56,337 bases of DNA from Methanomicrobiales archaeon (GTDB lineage Archaea; Halobacteriota; Methanomicrobia; Methanomicrobiales; Methanospirillaceae). Shown here piece after piece: positions 35,657 through 45,959 of this stretch (position 1 is its first letter; every line of letters begins with the position of its first letter). Location of the stretch: assembly GCA_012520015.1 (NCBI GenBank), contig JAAYPD010000396.1, positions 1 to 56,337 on the forward strand, written 5' to 3'. The notes under the pieces were generated by a model. The model was not told where the DNA came from. It was given only the letters and a program-made list of their open reading frames with translations, and searched no databases. The position numbers were made by a program, and so were the translations under genes.

Positions 35657-36954
35657 AAGCACAACTAAAATTTTAATAAATATACGAGATTTATTATATT
35701 TATTGTCTGTGCCATTTTTGGTGATTTATTCAATATTAATAACTAAAAAAAAATAAGTATTACATATGGTGTCCAGAACCGATAATAAATAATAAATATT
35801 GGTCCCATTCAGTAAAAAAATTAGGGTTAGAATCACTAACATTAATGGCAGGACATTATTCAATTAATAAAAAGGAAGATTTTGATTTATATTTTGAGGA
35901 TTTGGTTCCATTCTGGATACCAGGAAAAAGATTGGGCTGTCTTCTACAACCGATTTTCGCTTTTGCATTTATAATAAAAAATGCAAAAGTAGTCCATTTA
36001 CCATTTTCAGGTGGTCCACTTGGTAATTTTCCAATTTGGTGGATAGAACCATTATGTCTAAAAATTGCAAAAATTAAAATTATAATTCTCCCATATGGTT
36101 CAGATTATCAAATGTATTCTTCAATAATTGATATGTCTTGGAAATTTGGTTTATTACATTCTTATCCTGATGGAGCTATGAAAGAACAAATAATACGGGA
36201 AAAAATTAACTGCTGGAGTAAATATGCAGATTGCATAATCACAGGATTTCAATTTGATGGAATCGGACGTTGGGATTGTCTTCCTTATGCAATCTATATT
36301 ATCGATACAGATTTATGGACACCAAAAATTGAATATTCAAAAAATAACGGAGTTAACGGACCAGTAAAAATATTTCATTCCCCGAATCACAGAGGATGTA
36401 AAGGAACCGAATTCTTAATTGATGCAGTGAACAAATTACGGAATGAGGGATTGATGATTGAATTATTACTCATGGAAAAAGTTTCAAATGAAGACATTAG
36501 GAAAGTGATGCCAACAGCTGACATCCATGTTGACCAACTATTAATGGGATATGCGATGAGCGCAATCGAGGGACTTGCAACAGGTTTACCAGTATTATCC
36601 AATCTTGAAAATGAGCAAATTACAAGGGTTTTTAGACGGTTTTCATATTTAAATGAGTGTCCAATCATCTCAACAAGTCCTGAAAACCTATTAGATAATC
36701 TTCGAATTCTTATAACCAATCCGCTTATGAGAGAACAAATAGGCAAAGCCAGCAGATCCTTTGCAGAAAAGTACCATTCATATAAAACAGGGCAATATTT
36801 ATTTTCATCAGTTTACGATAAGATAATAAAAGGAGATAATATTGATCTCATGAATTTATTCCATCCAATTTTATCTGATTATGTAAAACAGTCACCAATA
36901 ATCACATCTCCCCTAAAAGAAAATAAATTACCGAAAAATGATAATAATGTTTAA
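35646..36954 (+). CDS. Glycosyltransferase, frame split at an A9 tract
   Basis: The intact downstream frame opens at ATG 35845 (MAGHYSINKKEDFDLYF), but 28 further in-frame codons upstream without a start encode YYIWCPEPIINNKYWSHSVK, which looks like a genuine N-terminus. The other phase has ATG at 35646, overlapping the epimerase stop, and encodes a membrane-helix leader (RDLLYLLSVPFLVIYSILI) that runs into AAAAAAAAA (35745-35753) and stops at TAA. With A8 the two join into one protein of 436 residues. The C-terminal half has a GT4-like donor region (FHSPNHRGCKGTEFLIDAV, DIHVDQLLMGYAMSAIEGLA). Likely membrane-associated sugar transfer; acceptor unknown. Confidence 0.7.
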
Positions 36955-36977
36955 ATAAATTTTATGTTCAATTTTTC

Positions 36978-36990
36978 ATATATATTTATA
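36978..36990 (+). promoter_or_regulatory. TATA box before second epimerase gene
   Basis: ATATATATTTATA lies about 50 bases before the ATG at 37032, followed by an AGGGAT ribosome binding site. Confidence 0.45.
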
Positions 36991-37031
36991 CTCGAAAAAT
37001 GTAAATTGTTTGATTGATAAAAGGGATTATT

Positions 37032-37922
37032 ATGAATATTTTAATAACAGGAAGCACAGGTCTATTAGGAAGAGAATTAACAGATGAGCTCTCAAAAAAC
37101 CATACAGTATATGCATTGGTTCGAAACGAAGAAAAGTCAGTTATTTGGAATGATAAAAAAAATGTAATTCCAATAGTTTATGACTTATCAGCGAACGATG
37201 GAAATGGTTTGCCAGATCAGATCGATGTAATTTATTATCTTGCGCAAAGTCGCCAATTTAGAGACTTTCCTGGAGGGACTATGGACACAATTATCATAAA
37301 TACCGTCGCTCCGGTATTTTTAGCTCATTGGGGTCTATCTCATGGTGTAAAATCCTTTTATTATGCCTCTACTGGGAGTGTTTATTCCCCATCACCAGAA
37401 CCACTTCATGAATTATCGAATATCTCAATCACAAACCCACATGGAATGTACCCAGATAGTAAAATTGCAGCGGAAATTCTATTACGGAATTTTCAATCAC
37501 TATTTACATCTTTTGCAATTATTCGTCCATTTTTTATATATGGCCCTTTACAGGAACAAGGAATGCTCATTCCACGGTTAATAAAGAATATTGACATTGG
37601 GGAGAAAGTCACCATATCAGGAGATGATGGATTCAAATTCAATCCAATATATGTTTCCGATGCAGCTCACGCATGTGTTCAATTGTTGAAAATAAAGACA
37701 AATAATATCATAAATATTGCTGGATCAGAAATAATTACTTTTGGAGAATTGATCAGAACAATTAGTAAAAAAATAAACAAAAAACCCACAATAGAGAGAG
37801 ATCCCAACCCAGTAAATGATTTGATCGCTGATAACCAGTTCATGATAGAGAATTTAGCCAAACCTGTCGTAACGTTAGATGAAGGATTAACTACAACAAT
37901 TAAGCAAGTATTAGGTAGATAA
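37032..37922 (+). CDS. NAD-dependent sugar epimerase/dehydratase
   Basis: Start at the ATG at 37032 (MNILITGSTGLLGRELTDEL) behind AGGGAT; the frame extends 6 codons upstream without a better site. 296 residues, extended short-chain dehydrogenase: Rossmann motif TGSTGLLG, ASTGSVYSP, active-site YPDSKIAAEILL, IIRPFFIYGPLQEQGMLIPR and FNPIYVSDAAHACVQLL. It differs clearly from the epimerase at 34751, so it is not a recent duplicate. Three bases separate it from the following glycosyltransferase. Confidence 0.87.
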   Translation: MNILITGSTGLLGRELTDELSKNHTVYALVRNEEKSVIWNDKKNVIPIVYDLSANDGNGLPDQIDVIYYLAQSRQFRDFPGGTMDTIIINTVAPVFLAHWGLSHGVKSFYYASTGSVYSPSPEPLHELSNISITNPHGMYPDSKIAAEILLRNFQSLFTSFAIIRPFFIYGPLQEQGMLIPRLIKNIDIGEKVTISGDDGFKFNPIYVSDAAHACVQLLKIKTNNIINIAGSEIITFGELIRTISKKINKKPTIERDPNPVNDLIADNQFMIENLAKPVVTLDEGLTTTIKQVLGR

Positions 37923-37925
37923 TTA

Positions 37926-39029
37926 ATGAAAATCCTTCATCTTCCCACTTCGACAGGTGGTAATTCCTGGGGTTTATCCCAGGCTGAGCGAAGGCTGGGT
38001 CATACAAGCCAGGTGCTAATTGCAGATAGCAATCCTTATAAATACAAAGCAGATATAGAAATTCCTTTTCCAACACAACTCGTAGGAAGAAACGAACCCC
38101 TCTCAAAATCTGAAATACAATACAAATTACATAAAATACGTACATTTATGAAAATTCGTTCACGATATGATGTTTTTCATTTTAATTTTGGTCGAACCCT
38201 TTTTGACTTTCCAAGTTTGGGTATTGAACATCTTGAACTTCCATTTTACTCAAACAAATCAAAGATTGTTGTAACATACAATGGATGTGACGCAAGACAG
38301 AAAGATTGGACGATAAATCATCGCTCAATTTCTCCTTGTCACCACGATAACTGTTATGGGGGATGGTGCAATGATGTCAGTAGAGATATTCAAAAGAGGA
38401 AACGAATCGCAAAATTTGCTAAATACGCGAAACACTTTTTTGCACTCAATCCTGATCTCTTACATTTTTTGCCAGAAGAAAAATCCTCTTTTATGCCTTA
38501 TACAATTCACAACCAAGGTTTAATAGACAACAATAAAAATAATCCAGTTGATAAGGATAAAATAACCATAGTCCATGCCCCAACCGAGCCAGTTGCGAAA
38601 GGGACACCATATCTATTAAAGGCAATTGAGAGCTTAAAAGAAAAGCACAACAATTCTTTCGATTTTATCCTGATCCAGAATATGCCCCATGAAGAAGCTA
38701 TGAGAATGTATCAAAAAGCTGATTTAATCATAGATCAGTTACTTGCGGGATGGTATGGAGCATTTGCCATAGAAGCTATGTCCATGGGAAAAGCAGTGGC
38801 ATCGTTTATCAGGGAGGAAGACCTGGTATACATACCGGATAAAATGGCTGATGATTTGAAGAATTCAATGATCAACGTATCAATTGATAATATTGAATCA
38901 AATATTGAATATTTTATTGAAGATCCAGATTCATTAAAGAGTTATATGAAAAATGGACATAAATATGCAAATAACTGGCATGATCCTATAAAAATTGCCA
39001 GAGAGGCCCTGACATATTATCAAACATAG
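37926..39029 (+). CDS. Glycosyltransferase (GT4-like)
   Basis: 367 residues. N-terminal STGGNSWGLSQAERRLGHTS and FHFNFGRTLFD; a Cys/His-rich stretch ISPCHHDNCYGGWCND in the acceptor half that could bind metal; donor half IVHAPTEPVAKGTPYLLKAI, then QKADLIIDQLLAGWYGAFAI and EAMSMGKAVA, the GT-B region with the conserved Glu. Starts 3 bases after the epimerase stop, so it shares its transcript. Donor and acceptor are unknown. Confidence 0.8.
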   Translation: MKILHLPTSTGGNSWGLSQAERRLGHTSQVLIADSNPYKYKADIEIPFPTQLVGRNEPLSKSEIQYKLHKIRTFMKIRSRYDVFHFNFGRTLFDFPSLGIEHLELPFYSNKSKIVVTYNGCDARQKDWTINHRSISPCHHDNCYGGWCNDVSRDIQKRKRIAKFAKYAKHFFALNPDLLHFLPEEKSSFMPYTIHNQGLIDNNKNNPVDKDKITIVHAPTEPVAKGTPYLLKAIESLKEKHNNSFDFILIQNMPHEEAMRMYQKADLIIDQLLAGWYGAFAIEAMSMGKAVASFIREEDLVYIPDKMADDLKNSMINVSIDNIESNIEYFIEDPDSLKSYMKNGHKYANNWHDPIKIAREALTYYQT

Positions 39030-39258
39030 AAGTCGATGAACAACACACAACCAAAAAATAGTTTTACAGCTTTCAGATTAATACATGTTTTTAAATAGAG
39101 AAAAATATATAGCGAAATTTTTGCTTATGATTTGTGGTGAGCAACAATTTAGAATGAAGCAAGATTTTTTGATTCTTATAAAATATATGCTTGAAAAAAT
39201 GATCGCCGATTAAGCAGATATTATCTATTTTAATTTAATATAAAAATGAAGGTTAACT

Positions 39259-41279
39259 ATGTGTGGAATAATTGCAATTTTACCAATTAATTCAAATAAC
39301 ATTTCCCCATCTATGCTGAAAAAGATGAGTGATACCATAAGGCATCGTGGTCCGGATGATGAAGGGTATGCTTTTTTTATAAAACACAACAACAAATCGA
39401 GACGAAATTATATGGCGGAGAAGATACCCCATATGATACTTTCCATTCAAATCTCCCATATTGCCCGAATGGAACCATGTCAGGTGATGAAGAAAAAAGT
39501 TACCAACTTGCATTGGGCCATCGCCGTCTTTCTATCATCGATCTCTCTCCTACGGGACATCAACCAATGTGTTATAAAAACCGATACTGGATTATCTACA
39601 ATGGGGAAGTCTATAATTATCTCGAATTAAGAGAAGAATTAAAAAAATCAGGTCACACTTTTCAATCAAATTCCGATACAGAAGTTATTCTTGCAGCATA
39701 CGATGAATGGGGCCTGAATTGCCTCAACCACTTCATAGGAATGTGGGCTTTTCTCATTTTTGATACAGAAACTGGTAAATTATTTGGTTCACGTGACAGA
39801 TTTGGGATTAAACCCCTGTATTATTGGTTCTCTCACGAGGGATATCTTGCATTTGCATCAGAAATTAAAGCTTTTACCATGATTCCGGGGTGGAATCCTG
39901 TTGTTAATGGTCAGCGTGCATATGACTTTCTCATCCATGGAATAACAGATCATACGTCAGAAACCATGTTTTCGGACGTATATCAGCTCATGGGAGGAGA
40001 ATATTTCATAGTGAAAATTTCTGATATTCTGGATACACTCCCAATTCAAAAGTGGTATTCCATAAACCGTGAATTAATTTTAGAACCTTTTGATCAGAGT
40101 GTTCAATCATATCTTCTGAAGTTATCTGAATCAATAAAAATCCACCTGAGATCTGACGTCAACATTGGTTCCTGCCTCTCCGGAGGGCTTGATTCATCTG
40201 CAATTGTCTCAATCATTAACAAAATTACTGAAAATAATTCGCCTAAGCAGGATCAAAAAACTTTTTCAGCATGTTCTGAACAGAAGCAATGGGATGAACG
40301 GGAATTCATCAAGGCAGTGTTAGAGGAAAAGGACATTGATGCCCATTTTGTCATACCTGATGTTAATGGGTTAGCCAAAGATTTGAATGAGATTCTCTGG
40401 CATCAGGATGAACCTTTTAGATCAACCAGCATTTATGCACAATGGTCAGTATTTCAAACTGCGAAAGAAAATAATGTAAAAGTATTATTAGATGGTCAGG
40501 GAGCAGATGAACCAATTGGTGGATATCATTATTTCCATGATATCTTCATTGCAAGCCTGTTACTACAATTAAAAATTCCTGCTCTACTCCATGAAGCAAA
40601 TGAACTTAATACAAGACATAAAAGAAGTTATTCAGATATTATCAGGAGTTCACTCTATTATATACTATCAAATAACTCAATTGGAAGAAAAATCCTCCTT
40701 TTGAATCAGAAAGAGAGTATTGACCCAAAATGGCTTGATCGTGAGAAAATCGGAGCTGAAATCACTTTTCCTTTATCATTAACTCAAACGGTTAAGGGAA
40801 TTGATCTTTTTACAAGGTATTGTTACCATCAGACATTTCAGGCAAGTCTTCCAGCTCTTCTCCATTATGAAGACCGAAATTCTATGGCTTTTTCAATTGA
40901 GTCACGGGTACCGTACTTAGATCATAGAATTGTAGAATATATCATCAATCTGCCTGATAATTATAAAATTAAAAATGCAGTCACTAAATATGTAATGAGG
41001 CATTCTTTAAAGGGATATTTACCTGAAAAAGTAAGGTGTAGAATGGATAAAATGGGTTTTGTAACCCCAGAAGAACACTGGATGAAGTGTGAGGAGCAGG
41101 ATACCTTTCGAACCTACCTTGAATATGCAATAAAGAAATCGGATGGCATTATTAAACCAGAGGCGATTGAGTACTTTGATGAAATGGTCACAGGGAAAAA
41201 ACCTTTTTCAAATACAATCTGGAGAATAATTATTTTTGGGATGTGGATGGAATTATTTAAGATACGAATCTGCAAATAA
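39259..41279 (+). pseudogene. Asparagine-synthetase-type amidotransferase, frameshifted at a T7 tract
   Basis: The first frame starts MCGIIAILPI at 39259 with a good AAGGT site, keeps Cys after Met, and continues MSDTIRHRGPDDEGYAFF. After the tract CTTTTTTTA (T at 39372-39378) the correct continuation lies in another phase: YGGEDTPYDTFHSNLPYCPN, LALGHRRLSIIDLSPTGHQP, YNGEVYNYLELREELKK, then PP-loop SCLSGGLDSSAIVS. One more T restores a single frame of about 670 residues. All active-site motifs otherwise look intact. The split may be mutation, sequencing error or slippage. It probably amidates a uronic acid. The 3' end overlaps the convergent C5-epimerase gene by 27 bases. Confidence 0.85.
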
Positions 41280-42308
41280 TTTAGAATAAGGCAATATCTT
41301 GTAATAATAAAAACCAGATAACCTCATCCAAAACCTCATGATCATTTTTTTAAAGAAACCGCAATCTTCCATGATATAATCGTTTCTAATTTCATTCAGG
41401 CTTTCATCATAATTAGATAAATAGTCTAACCACCTTAAATTCGTTGAATAATACCCCGGATTTACTATAGTCTTTTTATTATCATAATAATGTCCAAATA
41501 AAATACTTTCAAACTCATGAGAAGAATTTTTAAAGCTTATTAATGAGAGATTAAGTTTATCTCCAACTATCTTTCTTTCTGGATCTACATCATCCAACGC
41601 TTTATAAAGATCATAAATCCCGGCTATTGTTGCTAATGAACCATCTAACACCTCAAAATCATAGTTTGGATATTCTTTAAACCACACACCATTATTTTTC
41701 ATTTTCATGAATCCTTTTGAAGAATTCTCTTCAAAAAGGGAGAAGATAGATTTTTTTGCACCTTCTAAATATTTTCTTTCTCCAGAGAAACGATAACCCC
41801 AAAGAAACGCCGATGCTGCTTGTCCTTGAGCCATTGAGGAATACCAGGGAGCAGTTTCATTATTATGGTGCCAATCAAAAAAATACGGGAAGACTAAATT
41901 ATTCTCACAAGTCAATTCTCCATACGCCAGTAAAAAATCAAGGTTTTTATAAAAACTCTCATTGGCATATATATTATCATTTAAATATGGAACAAGGCCA
42001 ATAATATGTTGAGAAATACTAACTGGGTTATAGACTTTTCCAACATCTCCATTGTAATTTACAAGAACAATACCCTCATTATCGAATTCCTTATTCATTA
42101 CAGACGAAAAGTTTGTCGATTCAAAATAATAAAACCCATCAATAAGAGGATATTTATTCTCTTCATCAAGAAAATAATGTGTATTATTTGCATATAATGC
42201 TGCATCAATAATGAAATATAGAGAGACAACTGATATAAAAATACAAATAATGAACCACTTTCGATTCAAATTTCTTATTGAAATTTTTATCTTAATCACC
42301 CCGCTCAT
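41253..42308 (-). CDS. D-glucuronyl C5-epimerase-like protein
   Basis: 351 residues. One N-terminal membrane helix (WFIICIFISVVSLYFIIDAA) anchors a domain resembling the C-terminal catalytic part of glucuronyl C5-epimerases: PWYSSMAQGQAASAFLWGYR, FSGERKYLEGAKKSIFSLF, VWFKEYPNYDFEVLDGSLAT and IAGIYDLYKALDD, with NPGYYSTNLRWLDYL near the end. In animals the enzyme turns glucuronate into iduronate within heparan; in archaea a role on surface uronic acids is inferred. It overlaps the preceding glycosyltransferase by 17 bases and is likely translated with it. Confidence 0.8.
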   Translation of the reverse strand: MSGVIKIKISIRNLNRKWFIICIFISVVSLYFIIDAALYANNTHYFLDEENKYPLIDGFYYFESTNFSSVMNKEFDNEGIVLVNYNGDVGKVYNPVSISQHIIGLVPYLNDNIYANESFYKNLDFLLAYGELTCENNLVFPYFFDWHHNNETAPWYSSMAQGQAASAFLWGYRFSGERKYLEGAKKSIFSLFEENSSKGFMKMKNNGVWFKEYPNYDFEVLDGSLATIAGIYDLYKALDDVDPERKIVGDKLNLSLISFKNSSHEFESILFGHYYDNKKTIVNPGYYSTNLRWLDYLSNYDESLNEIRNDYIMEDCGFFKKMIMRFWMRLSGFYYYKILPYSKLFADSYLK

Positions 42309-43491
42309 TTAATAGATTTGAATATAATTTTGAATACTCTATTCTGATTGTTGAAAAGTTGAAATTATTCCCTTTTTTAAAAATGATGTGTATCAATTTA
42401 GTCATTCTTATTTTCTCACTAATTAATAAGAACAAATCGGAAAGAACTTTTTGGTTCATATCATCCTTATGATATACGTAAGAATATTCAGGTAATATAT
42501 CATCCATATTCTCGATATTCCCCTTAACAATTGGAATAACCCCAAAATTCAGATATTCATATATCTTATTTGACGACCCGCTAACAAAATTACCAGGTTT
42601 TAACAGAAAAAGACCTATCGTTGCCTCTGCAGTATATTTCAACACCTCATTATTCGAGACAAATCCAAGATATTTAAACCTATTAGGATATCGTTTTTCA
42701 CACTGTTCGAACCGGGAAAGAAGTTCTGGATCCGAAGTCATCCCACCTACATAAGCTTTGGATAACGGACAAGCCTGCAAAACCATCTCCATAACATCCA
42801 GAGTGAGAGGGATGTCACGGTCCAGAGTCGTATCCAATGAACCAAAATATACAACAGAAATTTTTCCATCTTCAATATTCTGTAATTTCGTCTCGATACC
42901 AATTGGTGATACCTCTGAGGTATCGGGGTAATTTGGAACTACAACTGCTTTGGAGTATGGGAATAACTCTTTTATCAACTCCAGATGAGATTCAGATATA
43001 TCAACAAGGCCATCAATCCATCTTTTTGTTACCTTCTCAAAAAACCGGGGTATCAAATCCAGAATGGGATGCTCCCCTTTTAACATTTCCAGGTATTCAT
43101 GCCTGTCATACACCAACATCGCCCTGCCAGGAAGCAGATAACGAAGAAAGACCGCAGATATCAGGAGCTCATAATCGTGCACATGAATAATTATACTTTC
43201 ATCATTTCCCAGCAATTCACTCCTGACTATCTGATATATCCTCAATGCCATAATCGGAGATATCAGCATGAAAAGAACAACCATCCGGTTCAGAAGCGAC
43301 GACGAATAATCGCCAACCTGTAACTGGTGACCAAGCTCACCATATTTTGAAAATATCCCAGGTTTTAGGAAAGAAAAATATCGGTTAACGTTAATATGAA
43401 TAACATTATAATCAAGACTCTGCACATACTTAATATGCCTGTTAACCCGGCCATCTTCTGGATGGTGAACATCTAAAACAATTACATTCAT
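42292..43491 (-). CDS. Glycosyltransferase (GT-B type)
   Basis: 399 residues. VIVLDVHHPEDGRVNRHIKY at the N-terminus, IHVHDYELLISAVFLRYLLP, VYDRHEYLEMLKGEHPILD and VVPNYPDTSE in the first half; VVYFGSLDTTLDRDIPLTLD and SGSSNKIYEYLNFGVIPIVK in the donor half, a common GT4 pattern. It has no signal peptide. It follows six bases after the 2-epimerase remnant, so it probably belonged to the same minus-strand operon. Confidence 0.82.
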   Translation of the reverse strand: MNVIVLDVHHPEDGRVNRHIKYVQSLDYNVIHINVNRYFSFLKPGIFSKYGELGHQLQVGDYSSSLLNRMVVLFMLISPIMALRIYQIVRSELLGNDESIIIHVHDYELLISAVFLRYLLPGRAMLVYDRHEYLEMLKGEHPILDLIPRFFEKVTKRWIDGLVDISESHLELIKELFPYSKAVVVPNYPDTSEVSPIGIETKLQNIEDGKISVVYFGSLDTTLDRDIPLTLDVMEMVLQACPLSKAYVGGMTSDPELLSRFEQCEKRYPNRFKYLGFVSNNEVLKYTAEATIGLFLLKPGNFVSGSSNKIYEYLNFGVIPIVKGNIENMDDILPEYSYVYHKDDMNQKVLSDLFLLISEKIRMTKLIHIIFKKGNNFNFSTIRIEYSKLYSNLLNERGD

Positions 43492-43497
43492 TATAAT

Positions 43498-43614
43498 CTA
43501 AATCTGACCGGTATGGACAAGAATTTCTTTGAACCACTTCCTGATTTTTTTAGACAAGGGGGCACACTTTATAAACTGCGGTCTTGCGCCAACAATTGAC
43601 AGGATAATAGCCAT
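43498..43614 (-). pseudogene. UDP-N-acetylglucosamine 2-epimerase remnant (first 37 residues)
   Basis: ATG at 43614 opens MAIILSIVGARPQFIKCAPL, then SKKIRKWFKEILVHTGQ, the N-terminal signature of WecB/WbpI-type 2-epimerases (SIVGARPQFIKxAPLSxxIR...IxVHTGQHYD). It stops at a TAG directly after HTGQI; normal enzymes have about 360 residues. The next gene begins 6 bases later, so the remainder was deleted. In the pathway order this gene would convert the GlcNAc-type diacetamido uronate to the Man form. Confidence 0.85.
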
Positions 43615-43626
43615 TACTTGCACCGG

Positions 43627-45051
43627 TTAAACGGGATGGGAATTCTTATCCCCTCTCCCAATACCCTTGTAAATAAAACCATCCTGAATAAAAACGTCTG
43701 GATCGATGATATTTCTTCCATCAATAATCACACAATGCAATGATCCAGATAGTTTACGGACATCATGAGGATCCAACTGATAATACATTCGATGACCAGT
43801 AAAAATTATAACCGCATCGGCACCGGATAACACCGACTCCAAATCCTGGCTGATATCAATCCCGGGCCATTCAGTCACCCAGGGATCATGCACCCGGATA
43901 TCTGCACCAGAAGCTTTACATAATTCTAAAAATGGTTCAGCAGGAGTATTACGGGCATCATCAGTATTTGCAAGAAAAGCCCAGCCAAGAAGTGCAATTT
44001 TTGCACCTTTAACCTCCTTTCCAGCTCGGGCAAGCCCTTTCTCCATAAGATGGAACATATGCCTTGGCATAAAGTCATTTATATTTCTGGCAGTTACAAA
44101 CAGGGAGTCAACCCCAACGGGAAAATCAACCGGTTCGTGTTCTGCTATATGGACACCCCTCTCAAGGTGATACGTATCCTTGGTAAGACAGTGCCCGCCC
44201 ACTCCGGCACCAGGCCAGAGAATAGCACGAGTTATCCCATCACCTTTTAAAGAATCAATTCCTGTCCGAACATCATAAAAATTAATCCCCATGGCCTCAC
44301 AGTAAAAAGCAAGCTGGTTTGCTGCTGCAATCTGTAGATCTCTGAATGTATTTTCTGCAGTTTTTGTAACTTCTGCAGCAGTTGCAGTCATTGGAATAAG
44401 CTTTCCAGAAGTGAGAACAGGCCCATACAATTCCATTGCACGTTGCGTACTGACTTCATCAATCCCACCGACAATGCGATCATGTTCCTGAATATTTTGT
44501 ATAAGTCTTCCTACCATCACCCTTTCCGGAGCATGTGCAAGTCCAAAATCCTTTCCTGCTTTAAGGCCAGACTCTTCCTCTAATATTTTCAACGCCCAGT
44601 TGACGGTTGTACCAGGAGTGATTGTTGATTCCAGGACTACTAACGTTCCCCTGGTAATAAACTTGCCCACCTGCCGGATTCCATCCTCAAGAGCTGAGAA
44701 ATCAGGAATCAAATCTTTTGGATTTAAAAAGGGTGTCTGAATAGCAATCGTTACTGCATCACAAAAAGAAATTTTTGAAAAATCCGAGGTGCACTCAAAC
44801 TTTTTGTTTAAAACGATATCATGAATAAGTTCATCCAGACCAGGTTCTTCACCTTTAAGAGGATTTTTTCCTGAATTTAATAAAGAAATCTTATAACCAG
44901 AACTTGTCGAATCCCTTTGAAATCCATATACCATGTTAAAAGATTGGGCGAAAAGTGCTGCAGCCGGGATACCAACATACCCCATCCCAATTACACCAAT
45001 CGTTTTAATTGGGCCCCGTTCATAAAAGATATCGGCTAATAATTGCGTCAT
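43627..45051 (-). CDS. UDP-sugar 6-dehydrogenase (WbpA/WecC-like)
   Basis: 474 residues. It oxidises the C6 hydroxyl of a UDP-N-acetylhexosamine to the uronate with NAD. Visible: IGVIGMGYVGIPAAALFA (18-35), IQTPFLNPKDLIPDF, VLESTITPGTTVNWALKIL, LAHAPERVMVGR and the catalytic Cys288 in GAGVGGHCLTKDTYHL. The C-terminal domain (LLGWAFLANTDDARNTPAEP) is complete. It lies 2 bases after the Gfo/Idh gene. The neighbours support the Wbp route to UDP-2,3-diacetamido-uronic acid; ManNAc dehydrogenase is the alternative. Confidence 0.88.
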   Translation of the reverse strand: MTQLLADIFYERGPIKTIGVIGMGYVGIPAAALFAQSFNMVYGFQRDSTSSGYKISLLNSGKNPLKGEEPGLDELIHDIVLNKKFECTSDFSKISFCDAVTIAIQTPFLNPKDLIPDFSALEDGIRQVGKFITRGTLVVLESTITPGTTVNWALKILEEESGLKAGKDFGLAHAPERVMVGRLIQNIQEHDRIVGGIDEVSTQRAMELYGPVLTSGKLIPMTATAAEVTKTAENTFRDLQIAAANQLAFYCEAMGINFYDVRTGIDSLKGDGITRAILWPGAGVGGHCLTKDTYHLERGVHIAEHEPVDFPVGVDSLFVTARNINDFMPRHMFHLMEKGLARAGKEVKGAKIALLGWAFLANTDDARNTPAEPFLELCKASGADIRVHDPWVTEWPGIDISQDLESVLSGADAVIIFTGHRMYYQLDPHDVRKLSGSLHCVIIDGRNIIDPDVFIQDGFIYKGIGRGDKNSHPV

Positions 45052-45053
45052 GC

Positions 45054-45959
45054 TTAGAACATTCCTTTAATATTTTCGCATACTTCAAGGTTGTTTATTG
45101 CTTCTTCAGGTGTGACTGGGAATTCCTTTCCAGATTTTATCGATTGAAGAAAAGTGCTTAACTCTGTGCGGAGAGGTTCTTTTTTCCCAACTAAAACCTT
45201 CTCAACAATGTTTTCCTGCACATATCGATCACAATCAAAAGTGTATTGATCAGGTTTACGATATACATATATCTCCTGGGTCATAAAATCGCCCTGGATT
45301 GTCATATCTTCCTGTTCGATGTGGACCATGCGTATCTTCTTTGAAGCTTTTCTACTGGCAGAAAGATAAATTAAAGTATTTTCTTTTATGCATAATGCAG
45401 CAGCGATATCGTCATTTCCCTTTGCCTGCACCGAAATATTGTCACAGCCCAAGGAGTGAAACATGATATCAATATCGTGAATCATGAGATCTTCTACAAC
45501 AGAGCTGCCAGTAATCCGCGAAGATGTTGGATTATGTCGTTTAAATTCAATGTAAAGAGGATCAGAGATCATCTGGCTGATTTCTGCAACGATAGGATTA
45601 AAACGCTCAATATGACCTACACCAACTACAAGATCTTCAGGAATCTGTTCTGCCAGTTTTTTTCCTTCAGCAGAATTGAGGCAGATCGGTTTTTCAATAA
45701 GCACATGGATTCCGGCATTGATAACTTTCAGAGCAGCATCATAATGGAATGGTGTCGGAACACAAAGACTAACCGCATCAACTTGGTGAAAGAGGGATTC
45801 ATATGTGTCTGCAACGTCCGCATTATGAAGAGATGCGACCTTTTTTGCCTGAACCGGATTCACATCATAAATTACAACAGAATCAACTTCTTTTAGTTCA
45901 GAATAAACCCGAACATGGTTCTGACCCATCACTCCAGTTCCAATGACCCCGACATCCAT
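45054..45959 (-). CDS. Gfo/Idh/MocA-type oxidoreductase (WbpB-like)
   Basis: Start at the ATG at 45959 (MDVGVIGTGVMGQNHVRVYS), which shares its A with the preceding TAA, 5 bases after GGTGGT. 301 residues. NAD site GVIGTGVMGQNH; EKPICLNSAEGKKLAEQI with the family Lys-Pro; VGVGHIERFNPIV; VVEDLMIHDIDIM. In the Wbp pathway this enzyme oxidises C3 of UDP-GlcNAcA before transamination. That role is inferred from its place between the aminotransferase and the dehydrogenase. Confidence 0.87.
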   Translation of the reverse strand: MDVGVIGTGVMGQNHVRVYSELKEVDSVVIYDVNPVQAKKVASLHNADVADTYESLFHQVDAVSLCVPTPFHYDAALKVINAGIHVLIEKPICLNSAEGKKLAEQIPEDLVVGVGHIERFNPIVAEISQMISDPLYIEFKRHNPTSSRITGSSVVEDLMIHDIDIMFHSLGCDNISVQAKGNDDIAAALCIKENTLIYLSASRKASKKIRMVHIEQEDMTIQGDFMTQEIYVYRKPDQYTFDCDRYVQENIVEKVLVGKKEPLRTELSTFLQSIKSGKEFPVTPEEAINNLEVCENIKGMF

